A DNA stretch of 64,000 nucleotides from Globodera rostochiensis (taxonomy: Eukaryota; Nematoda; Chromadorea; Rhabditida; Heteroderidae). Positions 11,846 to 25,600 of the stretch are shown in pieces (within the stretch, counting starts at the first letter, position 1; every line of letters starts with the position of its first letter). The stretch lies in NCBI GenBank assembly GCA_018350325.1, contig JAEVLN010000011.1:293984-357983 (forward strand). Reading direction: 5' to 3'. Position numbers and translations under genes: made by a program. The notes beneath the pieces are model-generated. The model made no database searches. It was given only the letters and a program-made list of their open reading frames with translations, and was not told the DNA's origin.

Positions 11846-14370
11846 GCATTTTATATTTTGTGTTGAAGTATTAGGTGCTGAGTTGGCAACAACCAAAAAT
11901 ATCCCTAAATTAAAGCTCGTAATGCCAAATTTCTACTCAATTTCTGCAGCACTAATTTTCTCGGAATTACTATTTATAATCATTGTTATTTCGCTTAATA
12001 ATAGAGGGAATTTTCTTCCTTTATCAGCATTCATTCTACGCCTTTAACTCTGGATATATATTTATTAATAACGATTAGCTTCTTAAAGTCTACAACCTTT
12101 TGATTTAATTTTTTTTATTTATTGCTTTTAAATTTCATCATATTTTCTTATAATTATTATCTTTGGAACTTATGGATTTTTATTTGTATTTTTGTCAATT
12201 ATTTTATAGACATTTCTCAATTTTCACTGTCATTTAAATTAAAATTTGGTTTGTTTATAGGAACATCAGGCGGTGTCGAAGGAGAAAATTTTAATGCATT
12301 AATTGCCTAAAGCAATCCATTTTTTTTTTTTTTACCATATTTTATATTGATTCCAAAAAAACCAGATGGTAGCATTTTTTAAATATAGGTTAATGGGTTT
12401 AATACAGCCAGCGCAGCGCTCGCTTCAACTCTGTGATCAAAGTTCGAGTGTGGCATACACAAATCAAACCTTTTCAAAATGATTAAACCAATTTAATAAA
12501 ATAAAAGTTATCCCAACTCTCCGGGCCTCGGCGAACTCCTGAAGCCTCGTATATTAATCAAGATGAAATTCAATTAAAATTGATAAAATTTCTGTAATTC
12601 AAAATTAAACAGCCTGAGAATGTTTGTTACAACGGATTTTAATGATCCACTTTCAAAATTTTATTTTATGGCGTAATCTGCTCCGTTTAAATTTTCATTT
12701 TCTGATTTTGTTTAATTTTATGTATTACTATATGTAAATAATTATACCTTATATGTTGTGCAAAGATGTAAACCTTTATATACAGAAAGAAAATTTCTCG
12801 TGTCTTTAGCTGCTTCTTGAGTGTTTTGATGATTGCTTGATGAGATAAACTTTTGCATTGAATTGATTTAATTTATAGCTTAAGTTATTTAATTTGTTTT
12901 ATTTTTTCTTAGTTTTAAAGAATTGTTGAACAGGCATATTCAGCAAAATGGCGGAAGTATAAATATCACCTTCACAAACATGATAATAGATATAATATTG
13001 TCAGCCATTCGTGAGCAGGGTCGATAAGATCATTTTAGTGCTTTCAGCATTCATTATTGCTTCTGAATTCCGAAGTGTTTATTTCCCATTCCCATTCATT
13101 AATTTTAGTTTCTTTTTTCATTGTGTTTTATCTACAACTAAATAATAATTTAATTTTTTGTTTTATATTAAAGCTTGATTAATTTTATGTTTTTTTGTTA
13201 AATTAATTATTTTTTTCGTTAATGTTTCATTGAACGACACTTTATGTTTTTATCATTCTCATGAAATTACTTGCGGAATCAGAATCACGGATTTGAGTTC
13301 TCCGTGAACCGGAAATTGGGCTGCGAATGGTTTAAAAATGAAAATAGTTTTGTCAACAACAATTTTAATGTATTTAAGAGCAGCCTATTGTTATAACGGT
13401 TTATCACATTTATCATTTAAACATTTTCACTCAACTACGCGCTACTCTGCGTAACAAATAAGCCTCGTGGCCGATCCTAACCATTTTTATCCTGGGCGAT
13501 TCATTTTATCTTATCTTTGTTTTCTTCATAGCAAAATATACATGTTTATCATTCTTATTTTCTAATATTTTTTGATTTTATTTACTTTTTATTTTGTAAA
13601 ATTCATATAAATTATAGATTATTTCCACATAAATTTTAATATTTCTTAAAAATAAAAGTTTTTATTTAAATTATTATTCTTTTTATTGTGCCTTTCATTA
13701 TACTAAATCTATACACTTCTTTTAAGAATTTAATAATAATTTTTTATTCATTTTAATATATTCGAGAATCGTTAATCTAAAAAGGATTTAGGGCTCAGCC
13801 ACATCAACGCCGCAAGTGGTAAAAGCCTTTCCATAGGTTTTACAGACTAAAACATTTAAATAACCATTTTGGTTGTTAATAATGATTGTTTAAAAATACA
13901 GCAATGCTGACAACGAGTCACGTAGTAATTTTGAGCTTTCTGACGGTTATCAAATGATCAAAAGAATCTAAAAAATTTTGTTTCTAGACATATTGTTACG
14001 ATGGTAAGATTCATTGTTAAGTAAATTGGCTTTTTCTCTCAAAAATATTATTTTTTCGGGTTAAATTTTATTTTTGTTAACATTTTATGTAACAATAGTT
14101 AAAATATTAAATTTCATGCATATTCATTATTTCGTTTTATATTTTTTTGCAATATACTCTTATTGTTGTTTGTATTTGATTGGTGCATGAGCTAAGGAGA
14201 TACCAGTCTAGCATTCCATTAACAAGGTGAAGCGCGTGTGTCAATTGTTTCGTTAATTATTCTCGATTATGCGCGATCTTCCCGAGACTAGCGGGTCGGC
14301 GGCTATATAATAATTTTATGCAATATGTGAATATTTGTATACTTATAATTAGAGACCGGACTTGAGCATC
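11846..14370. other. AT-rich stretch with several short CpG islets
   Basis: GC-richer islets lie near 12,410-12,450, 12,512-12,550, 13,270-13,325, 13,435-13,500, 13,790-13,845 and 14,190-14,310. None has both a convincing frame and splice sites. A T-run of about 13 lies near 12,320. The frames at 11,844-12,047 and 12,122-12,310 are hydrophobic AT-rich noise. Confidence 0.4.
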
Positions 14371-14530
14371 GAGCGAGATCTCGAGTCGAGATTCTCGAAA
14401 AAATCTCGGTCTCGAAAAATCTCGTGAAGCTAATTTTTAGTCGAGCGAGATCTTGAGGTCGAGATTCTCGAAAAATCTCGGGTCTCGAAAAATCTCGAGC
14501 TGGAATAGTCGAGATTCGAGATTTTAATTG
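14371..14530. repeat. TCTCGA-dense tract built of two 72-bp units plus a partial
   Basis: GAGCGAGATCT starts at 14371 and again at 14443, a 72-bp period. Each unit alternates TCGAGATTCTCGA and AAAATCTCG in both orientations, making dense overlapping palindromes around CTCGAG. A third partial repeat (GTCGAGATTCGAGATTTT) closes the tract. It is non-coding and could be a binding-site cluster, a satellite seed or a transposon end. Confidence 0.75.
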
Positions 14531-14713
14531 AAATTTTTTTCAAAATTCACCAAACTCCACCAAATTTTGGTAAAGGTAAGAAGGATATAACACCTGTGTT
14601 CCAAGGTTTTAAATTAAATGTGTTCGATCATAGGCTGTCTGCCGGTAAGAAAACTGTTATTTAAAAGAAATTGTTCAAAAATATAAGTTTTTGAAAATTT
14701 TTATTCACTTTTG

Positions 14714-14757
14714 AGTGGGGGAGGGGAGGTCGGCGGTGCTGATAGGCGCCGCCGAGC
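14714..14757 (-). repeat. GC-rich hairpin family, inverted copy
   Basis: Reverse complement of the core found at 16.66 and 23.45 kb. The hairpin is GGCGG-TGC-TGATAG-GCG-CCGCC at 14732-14753, next to a purine-rich GGGGGAGGGGAGG strand. No CTAG follows at the expected distance in this copy. Confidence 0.6.
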
Positions 14758-15984
14758 AAAACCAAGCCTGGACAAATGATGAGAAAAAGGAAATGAAATA
14801 ATAAGAAATTATTTGAAAGAAAAAAAAACATATAAAAACTAAAATTTTATGGCACTCGCTTAATTTGTATTTTAGTAGGCAATTTAATGTATCAAAAAAT
14901 AAATAAAATATTTAGCCAAATCTGATAATTAAAAATGACATCATAATAATTCAATAACATCAGCTTAATAGTTTAGTAGGCCAGGATCACCAAGCGGCTT
15001 AACAATAAAATAACTTATTATGAATAAGCTAATTAAAAAATAAAGAAATAGTTTCCCATTGCACACGCTTAAATACATGTAAGCTATTAAAATGTTGCCA
15101 CGTATAAATTAATTTAATCTTTTAAAAATATTGCTATTTACAATTTAAAAAATTCAAATTATATGAAGCTCGGTTGTTAAATCTAACTCGGGATTAATAT
15201 AAATTTAACATTAAGTATTTATTGCGCGAATTATGTTAATGTTATTATCCATTAAGTAAATTTGAACGATTCCACTTTAGCCCAAAATTGGCTATTTATC
15301 GCAGTCCATCAAGTCCTTTGGTGTTCGTTTTTTCGTTTTTCGTGGTCTCCGTGAATTAATTTATTATAAATGTTATTTCAAAATCATCATGCCTCAACAC
15401 GCCTGTATAATGACCATTTTTGGCATTCCGTTTTAACCAGAATAGAGTTTTTTTTAATATTTCTTTTAAACGGGGAAAATTCTATTAAATATCGAAAGGG
15501 CAGTTAAATATTTTCGTTTATTTACTTATTTGTTTAACTTTTTTTGTTTGAATCTTTTCTCATTTGGTTCAATTTAATACTTCGAATTTTTAATTAGTCA
15601 ATAACATTTTATACACAATTTGTTAATTATTAATTTATGCAATGCTTATTATTATTGTATATTGGTTAAGAATATTGATAAGAAACCAAAAAACCGATGC
15701 ATTTATTTAAGGAGAAATTTTAATTATTAATAAATAGTTTTTGTTATTTTTAACTTATATCAGAATATAATACTAAGGTATTTTTAAACCTTAATTCATT
15801 ATTTTATTGGAAACAATTAATATTTCAAATTGATATATTTGGTTCTTTTTCTATATAATTTTTCAAACATTTTTTTTATAAAATTGCAGTTAATTACATT
15901 AATTTTCTCTTTAATCTCGGAAAATTTTTGTGGAAAACCAAACAAGTGCTGATCAGCAATGTCTTCGATGAATTTATTAAAAAG
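14758..15984. other. AT-rich non-coding stretch
   Basis: A-rich to about 15,240, then T-rich. A weak islet at 15,295-15,355 contains no persuasive frame. Nothing else seen. Confidence 0.5.
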
Positions 15985-16220
15985 AAATAACAGACAGTTA
16001 GAGTAATTTGGTCATCAACGCACCCATCTAATAATTTTTTAGTTACTTTTTTGAACATTTTATTTTTTGAAGAAATTGTGTGCTAAAAAGAGAGAGTCAG
16101 ACGGTTAGAGTAATTTGGTCATCAATGCACCCCATCTAATAATTTTTAGTTAATTTTTTGAATTGAACATTTTATTTTTTGAGAAGATAGTGTGCTAAAA
16201 AGAGAGTGTCAGGCGGTGAG
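15985..16220 (+). repeat. 108-bp satellite, cluster 2 (about 2 units)
   Basis: It carries the same landmarks as the clusters at 5.3 and 39.2 kb: CAGACAGTTAGAGTAATTTG, GTCATCAACGCACCCATC, then GAAGAAATTGTGTGCTAAAA and GTCAGACGGTTAGAG. The units are more diverged, with an inserted TTGAA and AAGATAGTG at the right end. Confidence 0.85.
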
Positions 16221-16655
16221 CCACCAGTGTTTCTGTTTTAAATAATTTAAAGTATTATATGTTATGGTGTGTGAAAATGATTTTTAAGTATGCAATTGTT
16301 TTAATCAACAAATAAGAGTTTAAAAAATATTTAATTTATATAAATTTGAAAGAATACAAATCGGAGCTTCAGTTTTCTTTGCTACCTTGCTTTGTAATCA
16401 TCATATGATATAGATTTTTTCTTTATAACTTTGGTGTTTTGAAACACGAAAAGAAATTAAAACATTGCATGGGCTTTATTAGCAATAAAACGCGCAATTT
16501 TAAATATTTAAAGTGTATTTTAAAAATATTTGTTTATGTTGGATTTTTTTGCGTTTTGAAAGGACGCATCCTCCCATTCTTAAAACTTCAAAAAACACGG
16601 CCATTTTTAAAAATTTTTATTGCAAATCTTTTAACAAAAACATCACAAATTTCTC
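16221..16655. other. T-rich non-coding stretch
   Basis: Low-complexity sequence. Two overlapping plus-strand frames (16,439-16,705 and 16,513-16,779) run through it into the hairpin repeat copy; their composition is AT-rich noise and they are not called. Confidence 0.4.
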
Positions 16656-16697
16656 AGCGGCGCTTATCGGCACCGCCAATCCCCCCCCTGCCTTTAA
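16656..16697 (+). repeat. GC-rich hairpin family, copy 2
   Basis: It contains CGGCGCTTATCGGCACCGCC followed by a C-rich run (AATCCCCCCCCTGCC). The hairpin pairs GCGG with CCGC around a TTATCG loop. The CTAG present in the 23.45-kb copy is CTTTAAG here, so this copy looks decayed. Confidence 0.65.
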
Positions 16698-18309
16698 GAA
16701 TATAAACGGAATTTCTATTCTACTTCAACAATTTCCAGAAAAAACTCCGATTTCCGGGCTAACCGGATTTGATCCTTGATCATAAACTTATTAAAATAAG
16801 CACCAGAGGAGATGGGTTTAAACGCGAGGATGTTACACGAAAAAGGATTTGGAGCAGGTCCTTAAATGGAATTAAGTTTTGAAAATAAAAAAATATATAT
16901 TACAACAAAAGTGATGAATATTAAGCACTTGCAAACAGACATCTCGCGAAACATCAATAATAAAAAATTTATATCTAAAAAAATTGCACTTGGATTTTAA
17001 ACCTTTCATCCTGTTATGAGATCCATTTTTAATTTAAATTGTTGTAAATAAATTATTGTATTAAAATTGCCAGCCATCAATCCATGGAAAATTATGGTGT
17101 TAAAAGAAAAGTCTAAAATAAAATGAATTAAAACTCGCTGTCAATAACTGAATCTAAATAAAAATGATTAAATTAAAATTTGTGCCCAACGTCTCCTGTG
17201 CGGAATGCGACGATTTTCTCCGCAGTCATCATTTATTTTGAAAGAAAATACCAATCCAGACAAATCCGACTGTCAGTGAACAGCAAAGTTAAAATGGTAA
17301 AATCATTGATATAAAAATGTAAAGATAAACCATAAAGGCATAAAAAATAAAATATAAACAGCGATGATATAACATGAGGTTTGAAACCTGAAAATATATT
17401 TTATAGTAAAATAATTGTTTTGAGGCAACAAAAATAACGACAAGTCAAAAACCAATATTAGCAATTGATTTAAAAATATATATTAAAAAAATTTAATGCA
17501 AAAAATTTTTATAAATTTTATGAAAATGATAAAATGTTAGAAAATCAATCGGAACGAAATTAAAGCTTTAATAAAAACCCCATAAAAATAAAAAAATAAA
17601 CCCATAAACAATATATTCATTGAATCAAAGTTGATAATTTAAATGTTGATTATTTTATTAATTTAAAAAGATCCAAAACTATTAATACTAAAACAAATAA
17701 ACGAGAAGATCAAATAATATTTCATTAAGATCCGAAAAGCATAACATTTCATTAACAAAAAAATAATAATATTTTGGAAAAATTCACCATAAAGATTTAA
17801 ATTAATTCAATTTAATTATAGGATTGAACTGATTCTTGACAACGAAATATAAATGTCTTCCGTGTCAAAAAAAGGCCAGATAGCCCCTGCTAGATAAGCT
17901 AAAAAAGCTGACCACCTTCAAAAAAACTGCTAACTCTAACCGGTTAAAGTGTGTCTTTCTTTATACAGAACAAGCTCATCCCGAGCCACTTTATCTAAAT
18001 TCATTGCTGTATTTAACACAAGCAATTCCGCAAATTTAAACGTCACAAGAACACAACACCATTCTAAAAGTACTAAAAAACTAAATTAAAGAATGCAAAA
18101 GTAATCTGCTTAAAAAATGATATGCCTAGAAAATCAATAACTGACGACAAATGATTAACAGAAACAAACTTCATAAAAGGTTTCTTTTGATAAATTTAGG
18201 GCAAGCACTAAATAATAAACAACATTGACTCTTCCAATCGAAATAGTAATTCAGCTTTAAACAACTTTTACATATAAAAATAAATTTAATCAAAACGGGC
18301 TCGAGCAAA
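16698..18309. other. A-rich non-coding stretch
   Basis: Islets at 17,190-17,230 and 17,860-17,985 have short open frames on both strands (for example MTAEKIVAFRTGDVGHKF on the minus strand ending near 17,183) but no unique reading. No gene is supported. Confidence 0.4.
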
Positions 18310-19600
18310 TTTTTTTTGCCAACAACATTAAGATAACATTTGAATTAATAAAATTAGATAAAATTAAACATTATTAACCAATAATGCATTATTAATGATT
18401 TGCAATTAAAAATAAAATTTGATTGCATAAATTGTAATGAAAATGGAAAATTTTATAGCAATTATGGCATAATTAAGAGAAACTTACCAAACTTATAGAT
18501 ATCAAGAACTTGACAATGGGACTTAATATTAAACTAAAAAAACATAAATAATATTAATCATTTTAAAATAATCAAAAAACAAATTTTACAGCACTTTCGC
18601 AAGCTCTAAACAAAGGACGGTTGCAACTTTAAGCAATTTAATGAATATTTTAAAAGAAGCAAAAGCAAAACATAAAAATAATAATTTAGTAAAATAAAAC
18701 TTCAAGACCCATTAAATTAAAGCCTAATTCCACAGGTTGGTCATTATATGCATTATTAATATAAATTAATTTAAAATAATAGGAACAAATAAATTAATGC
18801 AATTTTTTAACAAAATGGCATCTAATTTATACTTTAAAAAAAGTTGAAAGACATTACAATGTTCTCATAACATAAATTCATTTAAAATTGATGTTACACT
18901 CATTCCACTCCCGGAGGCCGCAAAAAGTCTCACTACAAACGTAGGAAATAAAAGTAAATGCCAAAGCAATCTTCCAAATTTATAACAAACAAAAGTTTTT
19001 ATCTAAATATAATCTATGAAAGTAAAAATCTATTATTAAAATCAAATAAATTTTATATCGAGTTTCATGTACGTTAAGCGCCTCCGGGGGGCGCATTGCA
19101 ATGACCAGCAAAAAAAAGTCAAGTAGGGCACGCAAAGTGTGCGGCCAATATCTTCTGCCAAACCAAAAAAATCTAAATTTATCAATTACAATAAACAATA
19201 ACATTTTCAGCAATTAACTGCCCGTGCATGCAAAATCAGGGGTTTTTGGACCATTTTTGTACCAAATAATTTTTGTTCAAATAAACAAAACAAATTAAAT
19301 GAAATTTAAAAAATATTAAGAAAAAAATAATGATTTTTTGCCAACCATTTAAAAACAGAAATATAATTGGTAATTAAATGAAATTTAAAAATATTAATAA
19401 AAAATAATGATTTTTTGCCAACATGTAAAAACAGAAATATAATAGGTAAATTAAATGAAATTTAAAAAATATTAATAAAAAAATAATGATTTTTTGCCAA
19501 CATGTAAAAACAGAAATATAATAAATTAAATGAAATTTAAAAAATATTAATAAAAAAATAATGATTTTTTGCAAACATGTAAAAACAGAAATATAATTGG
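18310..19600 (+). repeat. Left arm of a 1.3-kb inverted repeat
   Basis: It starts near TTTTTTTTGCCAACAACATT and matches, as reverse complement, the sequence ending at about 27,480. Correspondence is continuous through distinctive blocks: CAAGAACTTGACAATGGG, GCACTTTCGCAAGCTCTAAA, CCCGGAGGCCGCAAAAAGTC, GCCTCCGGGGGGCGCATTGC and CCCCTGATTTTGCATG read from the other side. Differences are rare. On the minus strand an islet (about 19,079-19,160) has an acceptor-like GGTTTGGCAG and a long open frame (RYWPHTLRALLDFF), kept in the other arm. The high identity implies a recent duplication, an active long-TIR element or an assembly fold-back. Confidence 0.9.
19321..19600 (+). repeat. 75-79 bp tandem repeat, four units, inside the left arm
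   Basis: TGATTTTTTGCCAAC-type blocks recur at 19331, 19408, 19487 and 19562. Each unit contains AAAAACAGAAATATAAT and AAATGAAATTTAAAAA. The same array is present inverted at the start of the right arm. Confidence 0.85.
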
Positions 19601-22600
19601 TAATTAAATGAAATTTAAAAATATTGAGGCGTACTCGGGGAAGGACGCACCGTTCGAGCGTAACTGAGTAATATTCTTTGCGTCTTTGATATTTATTCGA
19701 AAGTTTTATCATAAAGATAAAATCAATGCCCCAATGCCCCTGGTCGTCTTAATTTTCAACTATCGTGACCTAAAACATCCGGCTTTTTAAATTTGTTTTA
19801 TGTAGTTATTATTGTATTTAGCATGTAATCTTGTTGTGTTTTAAATTATAATTTTTTTCAGTAATATTCTATTTTATATTAAAATAAGTAGTAAATAAAT
19901 TTCTAAATATTGAATGAACGGAGAACTGTGATTACAAAAGTAAACAAAACACCAATCTAAAAAACCACTAAGTTGGAGTAACTTAATTGCATAATATTGT
20001 TTTTATTTAATAGCAATCAGTGCAAAGTTTGCTATTTATTGATGAATTTTAGTACAAGTTACAATGTGTGCAAATTGGGAAAGATGTGATGCCTATTTAA
20101 ATTTTATTAATATTATAATAAAAAAGATTAAATTACGCTGTATTCAGTCGACTCTTGTTTGGCGAATTTTATAAAACAAAATCCTATACTAAAACTCCCA
20201 AAACAACATTGGTAATCCGTGTAATTAATAACTTTACAATTAAACCAATTAGAACTAATTAATCTCAAATAGGAGCAAATCTAAATTTTTAAATTCAGAA
20301 AATTAATTTTTATAAAAGATTAATTTCATATTTTCATTTACATGCTTGTAGACCTTGCGCAACTTTCCGTCTTCTCGGTTAAGATTCGTGTGCGGGCGAT
20401 TAAATATTCAATAAATATCAGACCAAAAAAACAACAAATAATCAATTTTGGAAAAATTTAAAAAATTTGCTTATTAAACTCAAACTGGTTAAATAACTTT
20501 AAATTAATAAAATTACAATTGCCTTTAGGTGGTTTTTTTTATTAACATGCTTATACTAAAAAACAAAACTCTAAATAAAAACAAAATATAAAATATAATA
20601 ACGTGCACTTAGAAAAATTATCTTTTAATTATCTCTTTCTTATTTCATAAATTATGTTATAATTTTTGTAAAAATGTAAATAAGATAATAAAAAATTAAG
20701 TATTTTTTAAACTCATATTTTCAAATATCTTGTAATTATTACGCAATAAGTAATTGTTAAAATTCACAAAAACACTTTTGTGTATCGTTTTATTTGAAGA
20801 GGAGAGTAAGCATCATTTGACAATAAGAAAATTTGGACCACTGTTTGATGAACCATCTGCGCAAAACAAAAGTTGAAAAAACATATTTAGTAAAGAATTA
20901 GCATATACATTTAATTCGGGAAAACGTCTTTTCTAATTTTTAAAATAAATAAATAAAATTCAAATATGTAAACATAAATAATTAAAAGTAGGAAAATAAA
21001 CAAAAATTAAATTCAATATATTTTAAATAACATTTTTGAATAAACTTAATATTTTTTTGAAAAGCATTCTTGGAGAAGAAGAATGTATCAGAATGTTTAT
21101 TAAATGTTGGATACTATATTCTACATTAAATACAAAAGAATTGATTATTTCATCCGAATTAAAAAGAAATCAATTAATTCGCTTGGTCTTTGTTTTAATT
21201 TGTAATTGAAAAATTTGATCACATACATTCATTACAAATAGATTAATATTTGACCTCAACGCGTAAAACAATTTTAATTTAAATAATACCAATTTTTTTT
21301 ATTTAAAATAATAGAATAACATTTTTTTTTGAATACAGAAAGTATCAATTGAAATAATGCCACAAATTAAATAGATTTAAAACCTTATTGCGTATTATAT
21401 TAACATTTTTGGATAACGCATAAAAAAGAATTAAATATTTACCACAAAACTTTGACCAATGGAATTGTTGAGAGCATTTTTGACAATGTATTTAGACACC
21501 AAAAATAAATAAGTGTATATTTATTCCTTTTAAATAATTTGATTTATAAAATTGTTAAGAATATATTTAAACATAAAGAATTAATATTAAATTTTTGAGT
21601 CTCAAAACATTGGGATTTTTTGTTATGCTTAAAATAATTAATATGTTTTCGAGCCATCTCGATACATAGAGGACAATTTCACGATCCACATGCTACGCAA
21701 AAAGAATAATTGTTCATCAATAAAATTAAACTGAATGAATATGCCCCAATACCTTCATCTCTCATAAAACAACCAAAAAGATTTAAGAATATAAATCATA
21801 ATTAGTTACCAAGATATAAGAAAAGACATCAGTTATATATCATTAATAACGTCAAGCTAACAGTGCAAGTTTCTGAGTGGAGTGGACTTAAACTATAACA
21901 TAAGACATAAATAAAACAAAAAAGGTATAAAAATTAAAAGTATTGATACATAATTAAATTTTAAAACAAAAATTTGCTATTACGAAATACAAAATTATTA
22001 AAATTTAAAGTAATTACCATTAAAAGAGTATAAATACGAGCCGAGACGACATTAACAAGACAAATTCTCTACAACAAGGTGCTTAGTCAACAATCCATTA
22101 AAAAAGAAACCGCTCAGATTAAAAAGCCTAATCAATAGTTGGATTTAATTAAAAAAAAGTTGGTTAAAAAAAGTTCTTCTGCTTACCCTATTACTGATTG
22201 GAACATATCACAAAGCAACTAAAAAAAATCATCGATTGACATACATTACTAATTACATGAAGTAAGCAGTGCAAAAAATTCGATGATTAAGCAAATTAAT
22301 TGAGTTATGAGAATATTTTAAAAACAAAATGTTAAAATATAAATAACCGTATATTAATTGTGATATAAATACGGTAATTAAAATCACAGAATAATCTATG
22401 GTACACAATACATTAATTATAATTAAATTAACAAAAAAGTTTAACATTGATCTAATTGCCCCTATGTTCAAAATGCTCCTTTGCGTCGCACTATATTTTT
22501 AACCAAGAACTCAAAAGTGCAATTGGTTTTTTGTATTGCCAAAAAATATGCAAAATTCGCCACATTTTGCACCAATGTGATGCATCGAAGTGGAATAAGA

Positions 22601-25600
22601 AATTAAAAAATAAATAAATTTGTCAGCAAAATGTAACGCTATATTTGTTCTTTAAAAAATAATATTTTCGAAAATTTTAATGAAAATATTTAATTATTAA
22701 ATAAAAAATCCCTATCTTATAAAATGAGATACGTTGCCTAACGAAGCTGCAATTCAGTTTAAAAATTTACTAAAATTAAATGACCATTAGAAATGTATTT
22801 CAAGCTAATATAATCGAACTGTAAACCACAGATACAGTTTTTAACATCGATTTGTCGACAGTTTAAAATAAAAATTATAAACAAAATATGTAGAATTATA
22901 ATTACAAAAAGGCTTTAAATTATTACAAAATGCTAAAAAATTAGGCTCTCCTTTAATAAAAAATTTTAAATATAATAAAAGCAGAAGAGTTGCCGGCCTG
23001 GACTTCGACGTAACTTGTTGCTTATTTAAAATAGACCATAACAATGATAACCAGCAATTAAAAGTCTGACTATCTTCAAAAATCGTGTCAGGCATTTGTG
23101 ACAGTCGTGTAAAAAAAGACTCATTGCGAAATTGTTAAAATAAATAAACTATCAAGAATCATAAAATAATGAACCTTTGAATTCGATTAAAAATAAATAT
23201 ATCGAAATTTCCAAATTATGCCCTTTTAAATAAAATTAATTTACAAATAAGTATACTTTGCAAGTTAACGAACAATGAATAAAAATATAAATCAAAATGT
23301 TATCTGCTCGTAGTTTTAGATGAATAATAATTTACATTTTGCAGAACACGTTTTTTCTTTTTTGGTATTCTACATAAGTACGTTAAACACAATTCGTTAG
23401 CCAAAGATTCATTATTTAACAGTAAACTTAAGTTTACTAAACCCCCGGCGGCGCTTATCGGCACCGCCGACCCCCTCCCGTCCCTAGTAAAGCGAATTTG
23501 CAAAAAATTGTATTTTATCCATCGGCGCTTTGAATCTGTTTACTTGTTTCAATATATAAAAGGTTTTTAAGATTATTTATTTAACTTTTAAATAACGCGT
23601 GAAATTATTATGATTGTCATTTATTTGAATCTATTAAATAATTTTATCGATTAATTTATGCATTTCATTTTTTGTTCAGCAAAAATAGCCATTTCATATT
23701 TTTGTTTTCCTTTAATGGGTTTTAACTATTATTTTGTGCTTGCGAAACGAAAACAACTATTCTTGTAAAATATATAGATTAAAGTTTTATATTTGTTATT
23801 TTATTATTCGTTTTTAAAATGTTCGCCGGCATTGCCATGTCGGTTCGACTGTACGTCTTAAATTTCTGAGTTAGCGCTGACTAATAAATGAAAACAGCAA
23901 AGAACTCCAATCAATATAAAACAGTCGAATAATCTTAGTCTGCCAAACTTTTTATCATGTTTTTCCTCTACAATAAGTTCACCGAAGAAATTGCTGACCG
24001 GCACTTTCGGGTTTCTCAAAAATTTCCCGAGGGGTTTCCAAGTGGAAGACCAACAAGCAGAAAAATTTTTGAAACTTTTCTAAAAAATAAAACACTGTTA
24101 ATTGTTGAAAAGACTAATCGAAATATCTTTCATAAGGCCCAAGGGCAATGCGTAATTGTACATAAGATGAACTTTTTCTTTTTATAATTGTACATACATT
24201 TATTAATGTTAAAACTAAAAATTAATATTTAGATTATTAATCATTAAACAGTTAAATTGTGATTAACATTTTGTGTTTAACCGCCATTTCAATGATCGAG
24301 AGAATAAGTCTAACAAAAAATTTCATACCAACAAAAATAAATGATATTATGAAAAAAATCAAATATTAAAAAGACAATAATGACAAATAAGAAAATAAAA
24401 ATACTCTTTAGTTGTTGATAATTTATTTTGTATATTGTGAAAAAATAATTTATCTGACAAAATATTAAAAGATAGCTACATCGAACGTAAAATAAATATA
24501 AAATCTAAATTTTAAAACAAACATTTATTTAAACTTAAATATAAACAAATTTCTTCAGAAAATACAAAATAATACAATATTAAATGAAAAAAGGTACACT
24601 GTTTTATGAACCTTACCTTACAGTAATGGTTAATTAGATTTCAATATATGTATTATTAATAAAAATACAATTTCAAGACACAATAAATTATTGAATATAA
24701 ATATAATTGAAAAAAGGCAATATTTATTTCTTTAAATAAAAATCTCACTCAAATGATAGAATCAGAATTAAAAATCAAGAAAAAACAAATATTGTGTAAA
24801 AGCTAAACAAAATAAAAATTTAGGTATAAAACTGTTCTGGAAAAATCACATCAAGGGTATTACATAGCATAAAAGGAAAAAAACTGCCGAGAAGGAAACA
24901 TGAAACAAGTTATGCGACGTGTCAAACAAAAAGATCTGAAATTGCAAAATTTCAATAAACAATTTTAAAGCATTTTTAAAAAGATATTTTTATATATTAA
25001 AGCTATTCATTATAATTAGATTACTATAAAACCAATCAATAAAAATAGATTTAAATTAAACCAAAAAATTATTAAAAATTTTAATGACTCTCTGAATTTT
25101 CTTTTCCGATATCTGCTCATTAATTTATGCGAAAATGAAAAACTTTAACCAAATTATACGCCTGCTTTTCATTAAAGCTAACGGACGATCGTACCCGTCT
25201 CCTCATGTGTAGCTTATTTTATTTTTAAAAAAATGTTATTTTTAGGCCAACAACCGACGACAACGAATTTGGATGCAAACACCTGCGCTTGTTCAATGAA
25301 CAAATTAAATCAATTTTAATGCTTTCATTTATGATGTTCCAGACCCCAAGAAAAAAAAAGATGAAATATTATTTAAAACATACGCAAAACAAATTAATAA
25401 AAATTTATTAAATAAAACCCAAATCAAAAAAAAAATTAAATAAAATAGAAAGGTATGAAAGCCCAAAAATCAAATAAAGCATTATGTTTTTGCTCAGTTG
25501 AATAAATTATAGGAATAAATGTTTTATTTTGAATCAGAGAAAAATATTTTAATTGTTATTAACAAATAAATTGTGAAACCATAAATTGCTAAAAATACAA

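Noticed and set aside
10515..11849. 444-codon minus-strand protein
   Set aside because: The frame exists because the 132-bp DNA repeat is divisible by three. It starts and ends at the array edges and has no domain; it is kept only as a repeat.
12410..12452. Possible tRNA 3' half (AAAGTTCGAGTGTGG)
   Set aside because: No matching stems; the T-loop pattern is incomplete.
19374..19712. 112-codon minus-strand frame and its plus-strand mirror at 26,218-26,418
   Set aside because: Produced by the 75-79 bp tandem array (HYFLLIF-type repeats), not a gene.
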